Shown here piece by piece: positions 1-11,300 of a stretch of 64,000 bases of DNA. The first letter of the stretch is position 1. Each line of letters begins with the position of its first letter. The notes below the pieces were generated by a model. It was not told the origin of the DNA and searched no databases. It saw only the letters and a program-made list of their open reading frames with translations. The stretch is taken from positions 5,754,434 through 5,818,433 of the forward strand of contig CM026573.1 of assembly GCA_015143295.1 (NCBI GenBank), read 5' to 3'. The stretch comes from Tetracentron sinense. Taxonomy: Eukaryota > Streptophyta > Magnoliopsida > Trochodendrales > Trochodendraceae. The translations under genes and the position numbers were made by a program.

Positions 1-205
1 TAAGGGACCACGCCTTAAGAAGAGGAGGTCCTGAGTTCAACTATTGTCATTCCCTTGGGACACTCTCCACAAGGTTCCATGATTCTCATGGACCTTGGGC
101 TTACCCTTTCATGTGGGTTGCAGGGTCTTTCATGTGCCTAGGTTATCTAGTCTACCCGAAGGGTGAGCTTGGGGTTCATCATTACCAAAATATAATAATT
201 AGTGG
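1..205 (+). repeat. SINE, 5' end cut by the window edge
   Basis: The first bases read like the B-box half of a tRNA-derived SINE (a GAGTTCAA-type box near position 32), followed by the kind of SINE body seen in plants, with short direct motifs such as CATGTGGGTTGCAGGGTC. It fades into AT-rich DNA near 205. The A box lies before the window. The family is not identified. Confidence 0.55.
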
Positions 206-564
206 GTATATTCATTATCTTAATTTAAAATTCTAACCACCATTAGTGGAATGTGACCACATACCCCAATTTTCTCAATTCCTTGCATGATAAAGGAGAA
301 TATCTTTAAAGGGGCAATTAAATATGATTTTTATATAACAAAAGTTTAATATGTAATTATTAATCTTAATGCAAATCAATGTTATTTAATCATACCCAAA
401 TGGTTGGAGACACCCCGAGTTCCCCCAAAAAAATGATAGACCTAACTTATATCGTTGTTATGACATCGCCTCATACACCTTCCCCCCCCCCCTAACGAAT
501 ATATATTTCCATCGGATGGACTTGATTTCGAGTTTCTTCACTACTAACCTTAGATAAATGACTT

Positions 565-988
565 CACTACAATAAATCTACTAATGGTGATCAACGACAA
601 ACATTTTGTTATTTAAAAGCTCATTTTCTATCGCTCATGACATTAGCAACAGAATTTTTGTATGCTACTATTCCGTTGCTGATGCAACCATGGCTTTTGG
701 CTTTTGGCTTGATTCCGATTTGTTAAATAAGAATTATTAGTGGAAAAAAAATGCATTTGCGACGAATTTTAGTGATGAAAGTTATTCATCTCAAATTAAC
801 GACGGGAAATGTTTTATCTCTATTATTAAATTTGTGACGGTAATTATCTGTCTCTAATATATTTTGCAACGGTACTTTTCCGTCTGTGATGCAGAAATAC
901 TAACGAATAATTTTCCATCTCTAATGTGTTATCCGTCACTAATTCTCAAACACCATTAGCGATGACGGATTATTTTTTGCCACTAGTG
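565..988. mobile_element. Short CACTA-like (En/Spm) non-autonomous element
   Basis: The left end reads CACTACAATAAATC and the right end, in reverse complement, reads CACTAGTGGCAAAAAATAAT. Between them lie several copies of subterminal words of the TTAGTGACGG / CCGTCACTAA type (near 770-800, 830-890, 905-975), which is typical of plant CACTA elements. No coding capacity. A matching 3-bp target duplication is not evident (ctt versus tca), so the exact ends are tentative. DNA from 206 to 564 is AT-rich with nothing recognised. Confidence 0.55.
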
Positions 989-1432
989 TCATTTAAAAAA
1001 AATTTATTCTACATAACCATAACTTGTAAACATGCAACCTATTCATTCACACTCAAAACCTGTAACATCATCATTCACATTTAAAACTATTTATAACCTG
1101 TTCATCATTCACATTTTTTTATAATACATGTAATATCATAAACTCATTCACCTACATTCACATTCACATTCAAAACCCAACTTATATCTAACATCCACAA
1201 GTAACCTGTTAATTCACATTTCGTAGCATGTGCTGGCTCATTTCATTTCATTTCATTATAAACAAAGACAACATATTTAAATCATCAAAATATAATATAA
1301 AATGAGTAAACAAATGTTCATCCAAGGGGATCATTTGGGGTCTGGGTAGCCTTGCGATCCGAAAATTGGGATGATGTGAAATGGGCAAGCAAATCGGTAC
1401 ATGTAGTTGTAGTGTTTGTTCCATCTGCAACA

Positions 1433-1434
1433 TC

Positions 1435-1474
<40 letters not shown>
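1433..1474. repeat. (AAT)n microsatellite
   Basis: About 14 uninterrupted AAT units. The preceding 990-1430 stretch is AT-rich with short CATTCACA-type repeats and no gene. Confidence 0.9.
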
Positions 1475-1475
<1 letters not shown>

Positions 1476-1519
1476 GGTTATTAATTACTAAGTTTATTGT
1501 GTAAGAATAATACTACTAC

Positions 1520-1705
1520 CAACAATAATAATGGGTTAGTGATTATTAACAGGCTGGGCCGGCAATGAACCAATTATTAATTGTGCTTCAAAATTAGGCC
1601 CAAGCTGGGTTACTGATTAGTAAGTTTATTGATAATGGGTTAGTGATTATTAACGGCCTGGGCCGGCTGTGAACCAATGCTTCAAAGTTAGGCCTAAGCT
1701 CGGTC
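1520..1705 (+). repeat. Two-copy tandem repeat of about 107 bp
   Basis: The phrase beginning AATGGGTTAGTGATTATTAA and running through CTGGGCCGG, GTGAACCAAT and GCTTCAAA occurs at about 1529 and again at about 1636 with small differences. It abuts the AGCT-palindrome repeat that follows. Confidence 0.7.
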
Positions 1706-1734
1706 GGGAACAGACTGCTCAAACCAAGGCGACT

Positions 1735-2285
1735 TATTGGGTTAGAAGCTCGTATTTGAGCCAAGTTTTGCCAATTTTGAGCTTGGCTTGAGCTTGATTC
1801 AAGCTCGAATGTTTAGGCTTGAGCTTGGCTTGAACAAGGTCGATCGAGCTTGAGCTCCGTTCGAGCTCGAACTTTATTCAAGTTGGGTCGAGCTCAGATT
1901 GGCTCAAGCTTGATTCACATAATTATTTTGTATAATTTTTATTAATAAATTATAATACAATTAATGCATTTATATACAAAAATAAGATTGGAGGGTAGTC
2001 ATTCGATCCAAAGAGTAGAGAGTTAAATAAGAGTTTTTGTTTTACCTTTTTGTCATTATTATGTCTTAAACTTATTTACTACAAATTAAAATTTGTTACT
2101 ATCTAATAATAAAGAAAAGTTTAAAATATTATTTTGAATTAATATAAATAATATTTTAAATATATATATATATTGACCTAAGTCAAGCTCAAGCTCCTTA
2201 AGCGAGCAGAGCAGAATCAAATAGGGTCTGGCTTGAGCTTGGCTTGTTTAAACATATAAGCTCAAACAAAAGTAAGTATGGTCAA
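1735..2285. mobile_element. AGCT-palindrome repeat element, hAT-type (copy 1)
   Basis: Two facing arrays of degenerate GAGCTTGGCTTGAGCTTGA words (1740-1915 and 2175-2285) flank an AT-rich core. The core segment 1981-2040 is recognisable in reverse complement at 8420-8490 inside the element at 8117-8779, so this is a dispersed family and not simple sequence. The ends have decayed and no target duplication was found. The family link to hAT rests on the better-preserved copies at 8117 and 37465. Confidence 0.55.
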
Positions 2286-2326
2286 ACTAGTTTCTCATAC
2301 TTGCTTAAGTCAAGTATTGTTAGAAC

Positions 2327-2601
2327 CACTGTTATTAAAATTGGACCAGACCGGTCGGTCGAATCGGAAAAACCAGGAACCGGTCTCCTCGCCGATTCCC
2401 AAAACCGGAACTCTTTAATAACTTATCAAAACAGGTCAGAACTACTAGAACCGGTTGGGAACCGATCAGAACCAGGAAAAATGAATTTTTTTTTTTTTAT
2501 AGAAAAAGTACACAGTCGAACCAGACCGGTTGAACCGGTCGAACCAGTGGAACCGGCTACTTTGCCGGTTCGATGCTCGGTCCGGTTATGAAAACAATGT
2601 A
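2327..2601. mobile_element. CCGG-palindrome repeat element, hAT-type
   Basis: Starts CACTGTTATTAAAATTGG and ends near CCGGTTATGAAAACAATG, giving short terminal inverted repeats with CA...TG ends. The interior is dominated by ACCGGTC/GAACCGGTT words. The flanks share TTAGAAC (2320-2326 and 2603-2609), a probable decayed target duplication offset by about two bases. A relative lies at 47292-47600. An open frame across it is only a translation of the repeat words. Confidence 0.6.
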
Positions 2602-2682
2602 CTTAGAACAAATAAAATGCAGTAATTAGCCACCACACATTTGACTATGTAGTCAAACGTCGTGTCCATGTGCCCCCTTTAA

Positions 2683-3139
2683 TAGGGCTGTCAATGGATC
2701 GGATCAGGATCCGGATCCGATCCAATTAGCCGGACTTTGGACCCTATATGTGATCCGTCAGATCGGTGGAATCCGATTATAATCAGATCGGATCCGGATA
2801 TAGGGTGATCCGATCCGATTATAATAACTTTTTAAAATCATTTGAAATATATTACATAGATTTTTTATGCATAAAGTATTAATTTAAAAAAATTAATATT
2901 AATTAGAGTTAATTAAAGTACCATTAGATTTTTATATTATTAAAATAGAGTTTTTTTTTTTTTTTAAATTAACCTTATCGGATTGGATCGGATCAAATTT
3001 GGATCTTACAAATATAATTGAATTCGGATTTGATTAATTCATGATCCGATGGATCTCAGATCGGATCTTTCGGATTCTTAATTGGATTGGATTCAAATCT
3101 AGGTAGATCCGGTCTGAATCTGACCTGTTGACAATCCTA
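2683..3139. mobile_element. GATC-palindrome non-autonomous hAT element with perfect 8-bp TSD
   Basis: The left end TAGGGCTGTCAATGG and right end (reverse complement TAGGATTGTCAACAGG) resemble Ac/Ds-type hAT ends. Identical 8-bp target duplications CCCTTTAA lie at 2675-2682 and 3140-3147. Facing arrays of GGATCGGATCCGATCC-like words flank an AT-rich core. No transposase. A degraded relative starts near 57283. Confidence 0.85.
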
Positions 3140-3350
3140 CCCTTTAACACCCCTTAAATTATGGTTAAGTTTTAAAATTTTAAGATAAATATTTGTATTT
3201 TTAAAATACCAAGGTTAAATTGGTTAACTTTATGAATGAGTAAACCTAATCATAATTGATTGGTGTTATTTTTTTTTTTTGGTAAAGAGGTGTAATATTA
3301 GATAGATGGAATAATTGCAAAAGCAGGCGAGGATGAGGGAGGAATCCTAT

Positions 3351-3381
3351 CATCCTCATCCTCATCCTCATCCTCATCCTC
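3351..3381. repeat. (CATCCT)n short tandem repeat
   Basis: About five hexamer units. No gene in 3140-3612. Confidence 0.8.
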
Positions 3382-3612
3382 AAGGAAAGAGAGTTGATAC
3401 AGGAGCATAAATCATTGAGACCGTACATTTAACTACATACATAATCAAATTCTGTCCAAAGTTACATTTCCTAAAAACAATACTTAATGGAAGTGCTGTA
3501 CAGTGCACACCTACCTTAACAAAAAGTGTCCGGATCCTCTCTGAAAAAGCCAGAGAGAACGTCTCTATGTTTTTTACCCAGAAACGATGCCTATTATTTT
3601 TTGAAAATTTTA

Positions 3613-4565
3613 GGGTAGTGTTACCCGCACCTCAATATTTGATGGATAAACACCAAAAGTGAAAAAACCAATCTTTGAGAAATAAAATGACCATAATATC
3701 CTTCTTTACTATCTTCCTTTTCCTCTTACCAAACCCGCCTACCATAACCAAACCGTGGCAACAACCTTTGGAAATAGCAATCACCTCATCCTGGTAATTC
3801 TTCTTCAATTTCAGTCTCAGATACATATTCTTCCTCTACTTCCTCTTGTTCTTCTTGCTGCCTCTGAAGCAATATTTCTTTGACTCTTCTTTCCTCCAAA
3901 ACATCTCACCCTACTCTAAATCTAAACCATTTTAACTCTTAAAATTGTCAGAACTCCATACCAATTGGGCATGGGACATCCTTAGATCAATCATGGATTA
4001 TAGCAGAGCAGGCCTATATCTATTCTATGCTTGCCATTGTTGTTGTCTGTGTCTTTGTGTGCCTGTTCCACGAAGGCTCCACAAACATTGACTTAGTAGC
4101 TCCCTTCAAGTGGGAGAATTGGGTTTTGGCCCCATTTAACATATAAAGCAAAAGAATAATAACACGTAATAATAAAGAAACAAAAATGAACAAAGAAACC
4201 CAAGTGCAGAACGGGAAGAATGGCCAATTGCTTCGGATTTTGCTTAGGATTATGCTTGTTTCTTGTCACTGACTTGAGATGGGATCTTCTGGGTTCTGGT
4301 GGTGGGGGTACAAGAGTCGTGTCAGATATGCCGTATGGCAACATGCTGACTAGTTCTATAGCTCAGCCACGCCTCATCTATGCCGTATGGCAACATGTCG
4401 ACTAGCCCGTACATGCTGAAAGGGGCTTGCCTAGGTTTGAACGAGAAAACAATGAGGAAGAAGAGGATTTAAAAAAGGGTATTATTGTCATTCTATTCCT
4501 TAAATAGCGTCATTTTCACTTATGGTGTTTTTTCATCAAATGTTGGTGTGCGGGTAGCTCCACCC
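3613..4565. mobile_element. 953-bp TIR element with perfect 8-bp TSD and captured coding-like DNA
   Basis: The ends are inverted repeats: left GGGTAGTGTTACCCGCAC, right in reverse complement GGGTGGAGCTACCCGCAC. Similarity continues for roughly 90 bases (TTTGATG, ACACCA.AAGTGAAAA, AATAGAATGAC). AAATTTTA is duplicated at 3605-3612 and 4566-4573. An 8-bp duplication fits hAT, or Mutator if 9 bp originally. The interior has no transposase but carries a coding-like stretch (next entry) and a repeated GCCGTATGGCAACATG near 4330 and 4381. This is the layout of a gene-capturing (Pack-type) element. Confidence 0.75.
3697..3897 (-). pseudogene. Acidic gene fragment inside TIR element, MFAP1-like
   Basis: Read on the minus strand from about 3895, an open stretch gives a basic start (RVKEILLQRQQEEQ) followed by an acidic run (EEVEEEYVSETEIEEELPG), then a stop. 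This resembles the segment of plant MFAP1 (a spliceosome-associated coiled-coil protein) where a basic-Gln stretch precedes a Glu-rich run with a YETD-type motif. The DNA just after it resembles the following MVKPVFVPK-type segment with changes. No start codon, no full domain. The identity is a recollection of family sequence, not an alignment. Confidence 0.4.
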
Positions 4566-4799
4566 AAATTTTATTCTAAAGCATATAGTTAGAATTATTA
4601 ATTTTATAGTTAAATTGTCCTAACTATGGTTAAAATGACGTGTTGTTGATTTGTAAAGAGTCACAGGCATTCTCTCTGGCTTCTGCCAGAGGTGATCCCG
4701 TGTGTACCTAGCAAAACTTTGTGAAGCGACGGATTCTCCAACAAACCACCTATACCTTCAAAAATCTTTTTAGTTGGAAGGACAAGAGAGTCAGAGACT

Positions 4800-4842
4800 C
4801 CTCCCAACCATCGCGCGCGCTCTCTCTCTCTCTCTCTAGAAA
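4800..4842 (+). promoter_or_regulatory. CT-rich 5' leader of the PPT gene
   Basis: A (TC)n run at about 4818-4837 sits directly upstream of the chosen PPT start. CT-rich tracts are common in plant leaders and core promoters. No clear TATA box was picked out. Confidence 0.45.
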
Positions 4843-7086
4843 ATGCTGAGCAGTGCATTTGCTCTGTCTCCTTCGACTCCATTTCTCAAAATCCGAAAGC
4901 CTACGAATCGAAACCCTAACCCTAGATTCAATCCAACATCGTTATCTTCTCAAAAATCACTTGATCTCACCTTCATCCATGGCGTCTCTGGTTCGTCATG
5001 CCCTAGAACGTCTCCAGTTTGTTCGTCGTCACGCTTCAGTAGCTGGATATCTGTTCCATCTCTCGTTTCCGATCGAGGAACGAAGGATTTTAAGGTCATG
5101 GCAACTTCGAATCCTGAGAGCGAGGAATCGAGCCGTTTGAAGCAGACATTGCAGCTTGGATCTCTGTTCGGCCTGTGGTATCTTTTCAACATCTACTTCA
5201 ATATATACAACAAACAGGTTCGTTTGTTTCCTGTGATCGATGTGTTTCTTTGTTCTTTATGCTACTGAAGCTGTTTGCTAATCGACGTTTTCTTATCTGA
5301 TCCTAAGAAACCCGAGATTCCCTTTTGTTTTCTTATCCGCTTTGCTATTATTTTGTTTTGAGAGGATATCATATTAATTTTAATTATAGAGAGATCTATA
5401 CTTATTATGACCGAAATCATAAGTTGTATGACATGCATATGTAGATCTTCTAGCAAATGAAGCAGAAGGTACTTCGTGTGGCATGTTTTGGTTTTAAATA
5501 ACTATTCGTGTTTGAGAAAAGTCACAATTTAAGTACCACAAAGTAAAAGTTTGTATGAATCCAGACTATCCAATCTATCAGCCATAATCCAAAAAAATTA
5601 GTGAGAATTAATTATGAGTAGCAATTTGCAAAACTTTTCATTTTATTTTTAGCATTGTCATCTGTACTAGCCACTACTAGGGCTGTTAAGCGGTCAGACT
5701 TGCATCCAGTCAGGCTCAATCCAAGTTCAAGTTGCTAGAATCATATTATCCGTGTTTGATCCAGGGTCCGTCTGATCTGGAGGGATGATATCCATCTTTG
5801 ACTCTGGTGGGTATGGATCCCTCGATCTTGTTCGGATGATCTCGATAGACTGATAAATGATAAATATCCGATGGAACTAGGCTTGATATTTTGGAGTCCC
5901 AAGGCTCAAACAGTTCGGACAAGAGCGCACCTCTCATTTTTATTAATATTCTCCCTTTGTGCGCGTGGGACACGTGTGTCGAACTCGGTTATGGGGGGTC
6001 GGACACAAGTACACAACAAACCCAAAAAAAAGAGAATTTGGGGACATGGGATGATATTCTTATTTATTTTTTAAAATTATCTTACTTTAAATGTTACATG
6101 AATAATAACTATATAAAATTAAAAAGAAAACATATTAAATATGAAAGCAAAATTATTGCAAACAATACTACATAATGTTTTACAATTTACAAATCGTCAG
6201 ACAATATTAATAAGACATGAATTATGCAAATAAACTAATGACGCAATGAGAATATATTAATTCTAAATGTTAATGCTCATCTAAAAATGACTAATTTAAA
6301 AGAGGCTTTTGTGGCACTAATTCAACACATTGACACCCATATTCCTCTACACTCTCTCATTTCTTTAATGTTACATAGTTACAGAGATCGGAAATTTCTC
6401 CTATTCTCCCTTTGTTTTTTTTTTTTTGTTGTTGAAAACAAACAGATCGTGGTTATTTCACTTTTTACCTACCGGTTTTTCTTCTTGGATGTTGAGAATT
6501 AAGAACTGAAATTTATACTAATTATATGCAGTTATATGACTTTTTGTATAACCAATACTAAACATTTGTGTGTATCAGTATCCAAAATGCATATTCTTCT
6601 AATATGCAGTCATGTCTGAGGCCTGTATGTTTCGATACAAGGTTTGACACAAGACATGCCTGTTGTCTTAAAAATTCAACATAGCATCTCTCTATCTCTG
6701 TGGCTACTCTAATTGGATTTTTAGGTTTTTAGTTTTACCCCATGAAAATCTTGAAAGGAACTAATCTTATTAACAGAATTGTCTAAAACCAACATAGAAA
6801 CAAAAATATAGAATTCAAGTAAAGAGAGAGAGAATGAACCCAAGTTGAAAGAAGCGTGAAAGAGATTCTCTTTTTCCCTCTCTCTCTCTCTCTCCCCCAC
6901 ATTCTCACCCTCTCTCTCTCTCTCTCACCATTAAGGTTTATCATGGTCCTTGGTGCATATACTATATGACCCTAAGAGATTTCTCTCTCCAACCCCTTCT
7001 CTCGGTCTTTCTCCCCTAAAATAGTGTCCTCTCTCACCATTGGAATCTACCATGGATATGAATGTATAATATCACCACCTAAAAAA

Positions 7087-7128
<42 letters not shown>

Positions 7129-8325
7129 ACACACACCATAACTCACACACCCTAATACTAATAGTTTGAAGAAAGAAAATAATATTATCAATTTGCAATC
7201 AAGAAATTGTTAAACATAACTTAATTAATATTATATGCACATAGTAGTAGGTAGACATTCATTTATGTTTGCCAAGCATATACAGTTGTACACCGACAAC
7301 AATGACACTGAATGGGGAAATCTTAGGAAGTTATCTTGGTGAACACTTTTTTGTAGATTAATGTAAAATATATATTGCTGCTGATTACCCGTTCCAAATC
7401 TTTGTTGGTGTACAAACCCTCAACTGGAGATTGCATATGTGGAGTTAAGATCTGAAACCATATTGTATATGTCAACTCAATGATAATAGAGCATCAAACA
7501 TCTAAATACTAACCTAAGACCCCTTTCCCCTTGGGAAAAAAAAATTAGAGGTATATATTTACTTTGAATCTTATTCATTTAAAACCATCAAACGAAGTGA
7601 AAAAATATTTAATCAAATGAGATAAATACCTTTTTTCTTTTGGCAAATTTTGAACTCCTTCATTCTTTACACTGCTTATCTCTCTATTTTCTTCCTCTCT
7701 CTCGTTTGTCATCTCTTTTCCGTATTATTTCTTCCTTATCTGCATTGCCTCTTTATTTCCTTCCTCTCTCTGCCCGGTTTTTTTTGGGACCAAGTTTGTG
7801 GGCCATCTAGTCATTACATTTCATACATATCCTACGAGTATTGTTTCTCCTTTTGGGGGCAACTACCCCCTTCCCATGGCTATGTCATGTTAAATAATTA
7901 AATGACATAGTAATATGGGGCAACTACCCCCTTCCCATGGCTATGTCATGTTAAATAATTACATGACATAGTAATATATATATATATATATATATTCCAA
8001 AGTTTAAGAGGGCAGTTGCCCTCTTGCCCCATGGATATGCCCTATTAAATAATTAAATAACATAGTATATTTTCCCCAAAATTTCAAACGAGGAGCAGCT
8101 GCCCCCTAACTACGACTAGGGCTGTGCTCAAGCTAAGCTAGCTCGACGACTCGACTCAGTTCGGCTCGTTTAAGCCAAGCTTAAGCTAGCATTTCAGGCT
8201 CGTATGAATCAAGCCAAGATTTTAATTGAGCTCAAATGTTTGAACAAGCAAAGCTCAAGTCAAATCTTGTTTGATTCGGCTCGACTTGTTTAGGGCTTGG
8301 TCCGGTTTGAGCTCAACTTGGCTTG

Positions 8326-8387
<62 letters not shown>

Positions 8388-11300
8388 ATTTCAAGAGATA
8401 ATAATAACAAAAAAAGTTAAAAAGTTAAAAACAGAAACTCTCATTTAACTCTCTACTATTTGAACCGAAAGACTACTCCCAAATCTTATATTAATATATG
8501 AATTTATTATTTTCTGTAGTTTTTGGTATTATAATTTATTAATAAAAATGTTGTTAAAATTGAACAAAAGAATTTCATGAATCAAGCTTCAGCCAACCCG
8601 AGCTCGGCTCGGCTTGAATAAATTTGAGCTCAAACGGAGCTCGAGCTCAATCAAGCCTGTTTAAGCTAAGCTCAAGCCTAAACATACGAGCTCGAATCAA
8701 GCTCAAGCCGAGCTCGAGCATGTTCAAGCCAAGCTCAAACATAGCCAAGCTCATATCAGCTCGGCTCGAATACACCCTAGCTATGACCATGTGTTTTCAT
8801 CTGACATGCAGCCTATCAATGGACAATGATGGTTGTGTTTCTCTTTTGTTTGGCGTAGTCTTCATTGACTATCATTGCAGTGGTTTTGATCCTCATGTAC
8901 GAAGACTAATAAATGAAGCAAAAAACTTGGTTGTTACATATCCTTTTCCTTTAGCTTTCTTTCACATGATTTATGAATTTAATATTTAGATAGCCTCCTT
9001 TTGGTAGTGCATAAAATTTAATGCATTAAAAGCCAGAATGAATATCCCCTCTAATATGATTTCTGAATATTACATAGCTCTCCACGTAATATGTCATTAA
9101 TAATGAAACATTCTCTCTCCTAAGTTCTCTGATTTTTTTATATCTTACATACCTTTTCACATCATTACCCATGTGGGATTTTAAGATTTTTGTTTCAATT
9201 GCAGAAAATCTTGGACTGGAATTTTATTATATATACTAGTGGGCTGCACGTGCAATTCACGTGAGAGAGAGGAAAAGAGAGGAGAGAGTGGGAAGATGGG
9301 TCCTAGTAGTTTTATATTTATTGAATAAAGATGGGTGACCCCAATCCGGCACTAAACAACTAAAAAAAGTAGGGCTTGGGCCTATATATCAATCCTATTT
9401 TGAACTGAACCTAACCAAGTCTAGCCCGACATCTTTACATTTAATGGGATTTTTTCAAGGCGTTGAATAATCATAAGTACTTTTGGAATTGGAAAGTGTC
9501 AATCCAAATGGTTAGGATATAACCGAAAATACGACAACGAATGAAAGAAATTTTTTAAATATTTTCTCTCGTAAGTCTTAACGGTTTCAAAGAGTTAGTT
9601 AGAAGGACACCTCTAACTCTCCCCTACCCTATCCCAACTATTGTAATCGAATAAAAAGGTGTAACCCCTCAACATTACTATACAACAACCGTCTCTACAT
9701 GTCACAAAACACTAAACCGCCTCCTACTATTTGGCTTTAAGGTAACATAATAATTAGAGAGAGAATTTCAATCAACACCCAAACCACCCCTCATTCTCTC
9801 AATATAATGAGATTATAGTGGGAGCCTTTAGAAAAATGACATCTGACATGTTTTTGAAAATCCGACCGTTTAATGTCAAGGTGGGTCCATTGGGAGACAT
9901 GTGGCAAAAGTCAAATCGGTTTATGCTGTTTGTTAGACCCTAGTTGGTCAATAGTAACCCCCTAGAGTTTACTAGACTCTACCTAGGTTATAGAAATCTT
10001 TGATATTCCAACATTCAATCGGATGGTCTAGAAACGTTCAATCAGCCTGATTTGTTTGCATGTTTTTTCAAAGGGGATCCATATTGATCATGGAGTAAAA
10101 TATCGATACATATCGGGGCGATATGTATCGGTTTTGCAGCCACTCGATGCACAATACTAATAAAATTTGATGGTATCGAACTGTAACAGTTCGTATTGGG
10201 AGTATCGAACTGATACTATTTGATACCATTTTTTTACTTTTTTGCGTTTCAATCGATACTGTTCATTATTGGTCGATACTGTACAATATCGGTTGATGTG
10301 TTCTTAAAGCCCAAAAATGGTTTCATTTGAGGTGTTTCAAAACACCTCTAAACCCATATTTTCCCTAAAATTTTCCACACAAACAAATTCTAAGCCTAAA
10401 ACAACAATTACATTGTTGATTTTAGGTTAAAAAACAAAGATCTTAGTGTTTGATTTAGATTTAAAGGAGTTCCCAAAATTGTCGAAGGTATGCAAAATTT
10501 CATTTTAGTTATTTAAATCCATGAAATTAGGTTGTAATCACCCAATGAGTAAATCTATTGATTGCACACGAAATTTTGAGATCAAAACCCATTTTTTAGA
10601 AATCGATGAGTTTTCAAAAAAAAATTTCAAAAATTTGAAAATGCAAAAAGCTACAATATTTTCAAAAAATACATTCAATATAGGGTTCAAAAAATGAAAT
10701 AGGGTAATTCTATGGATGATCTACAAGATCTATGTACTAACCCTAATTTTTGAATAAAAAAAAGTTTTTTAATTAATTAATATTTTTTCATGTGTATTGC
10801 ATTAAAACAAGTATACAAAATTTAATTTTCTAATTCTAAAATGGTATATATTAATGATCATTGTTTCTTTCTATATAGGTTTAAGATGGCACCAAAGAAA
10901 GATAAATGCAAAACTCGTGTTAGTGATATAGGGTGGCAATATGGGCAGTCAGTAAATGGGTCGAGGTATCTAATAAGATGTAATTACTGTGAATTTTTGT
11001 ATAAAGGTAGTGGGATCACTCACTAAAAAAACATTTGGCGGGTTTAATGACAAATATCCACTATTGCCCTAAGTGCCATGAGGGGTTAGCCTACCAATGA
11101 TAACACATTTGAGGGAGAAGAAGGCTAAGGAGGAGGGCGTGGAGGCGACGCTGGTGGGTGGGTCTAGAGGACATGGCGGGAAGCAGATGCAAAGATGGTG
11201 ATGATGACGATTCATACTGAGGAGGTTGAAAGAGTTGTAAATATTAGCAACTCTGACGATGATGGTGATGATGACGACGATGACAATGGAGGGGATGTTA

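Noticed and set aside
2244-2591. 115-residue open frame with EPVEPVEPVEP repeats
   Set aside because: It is a translation of the CCGG-palindrome array in a transposable element and has no coding character.
9225-9270. Possible Helitron 5' end (ACTAGT...GCACGTGCAATTCACGTG)
   Set aside because: The motif is suggestive, but no matching CTRR end with a terminal hairpin was found downstream and no Rep/Hel coding sequence.
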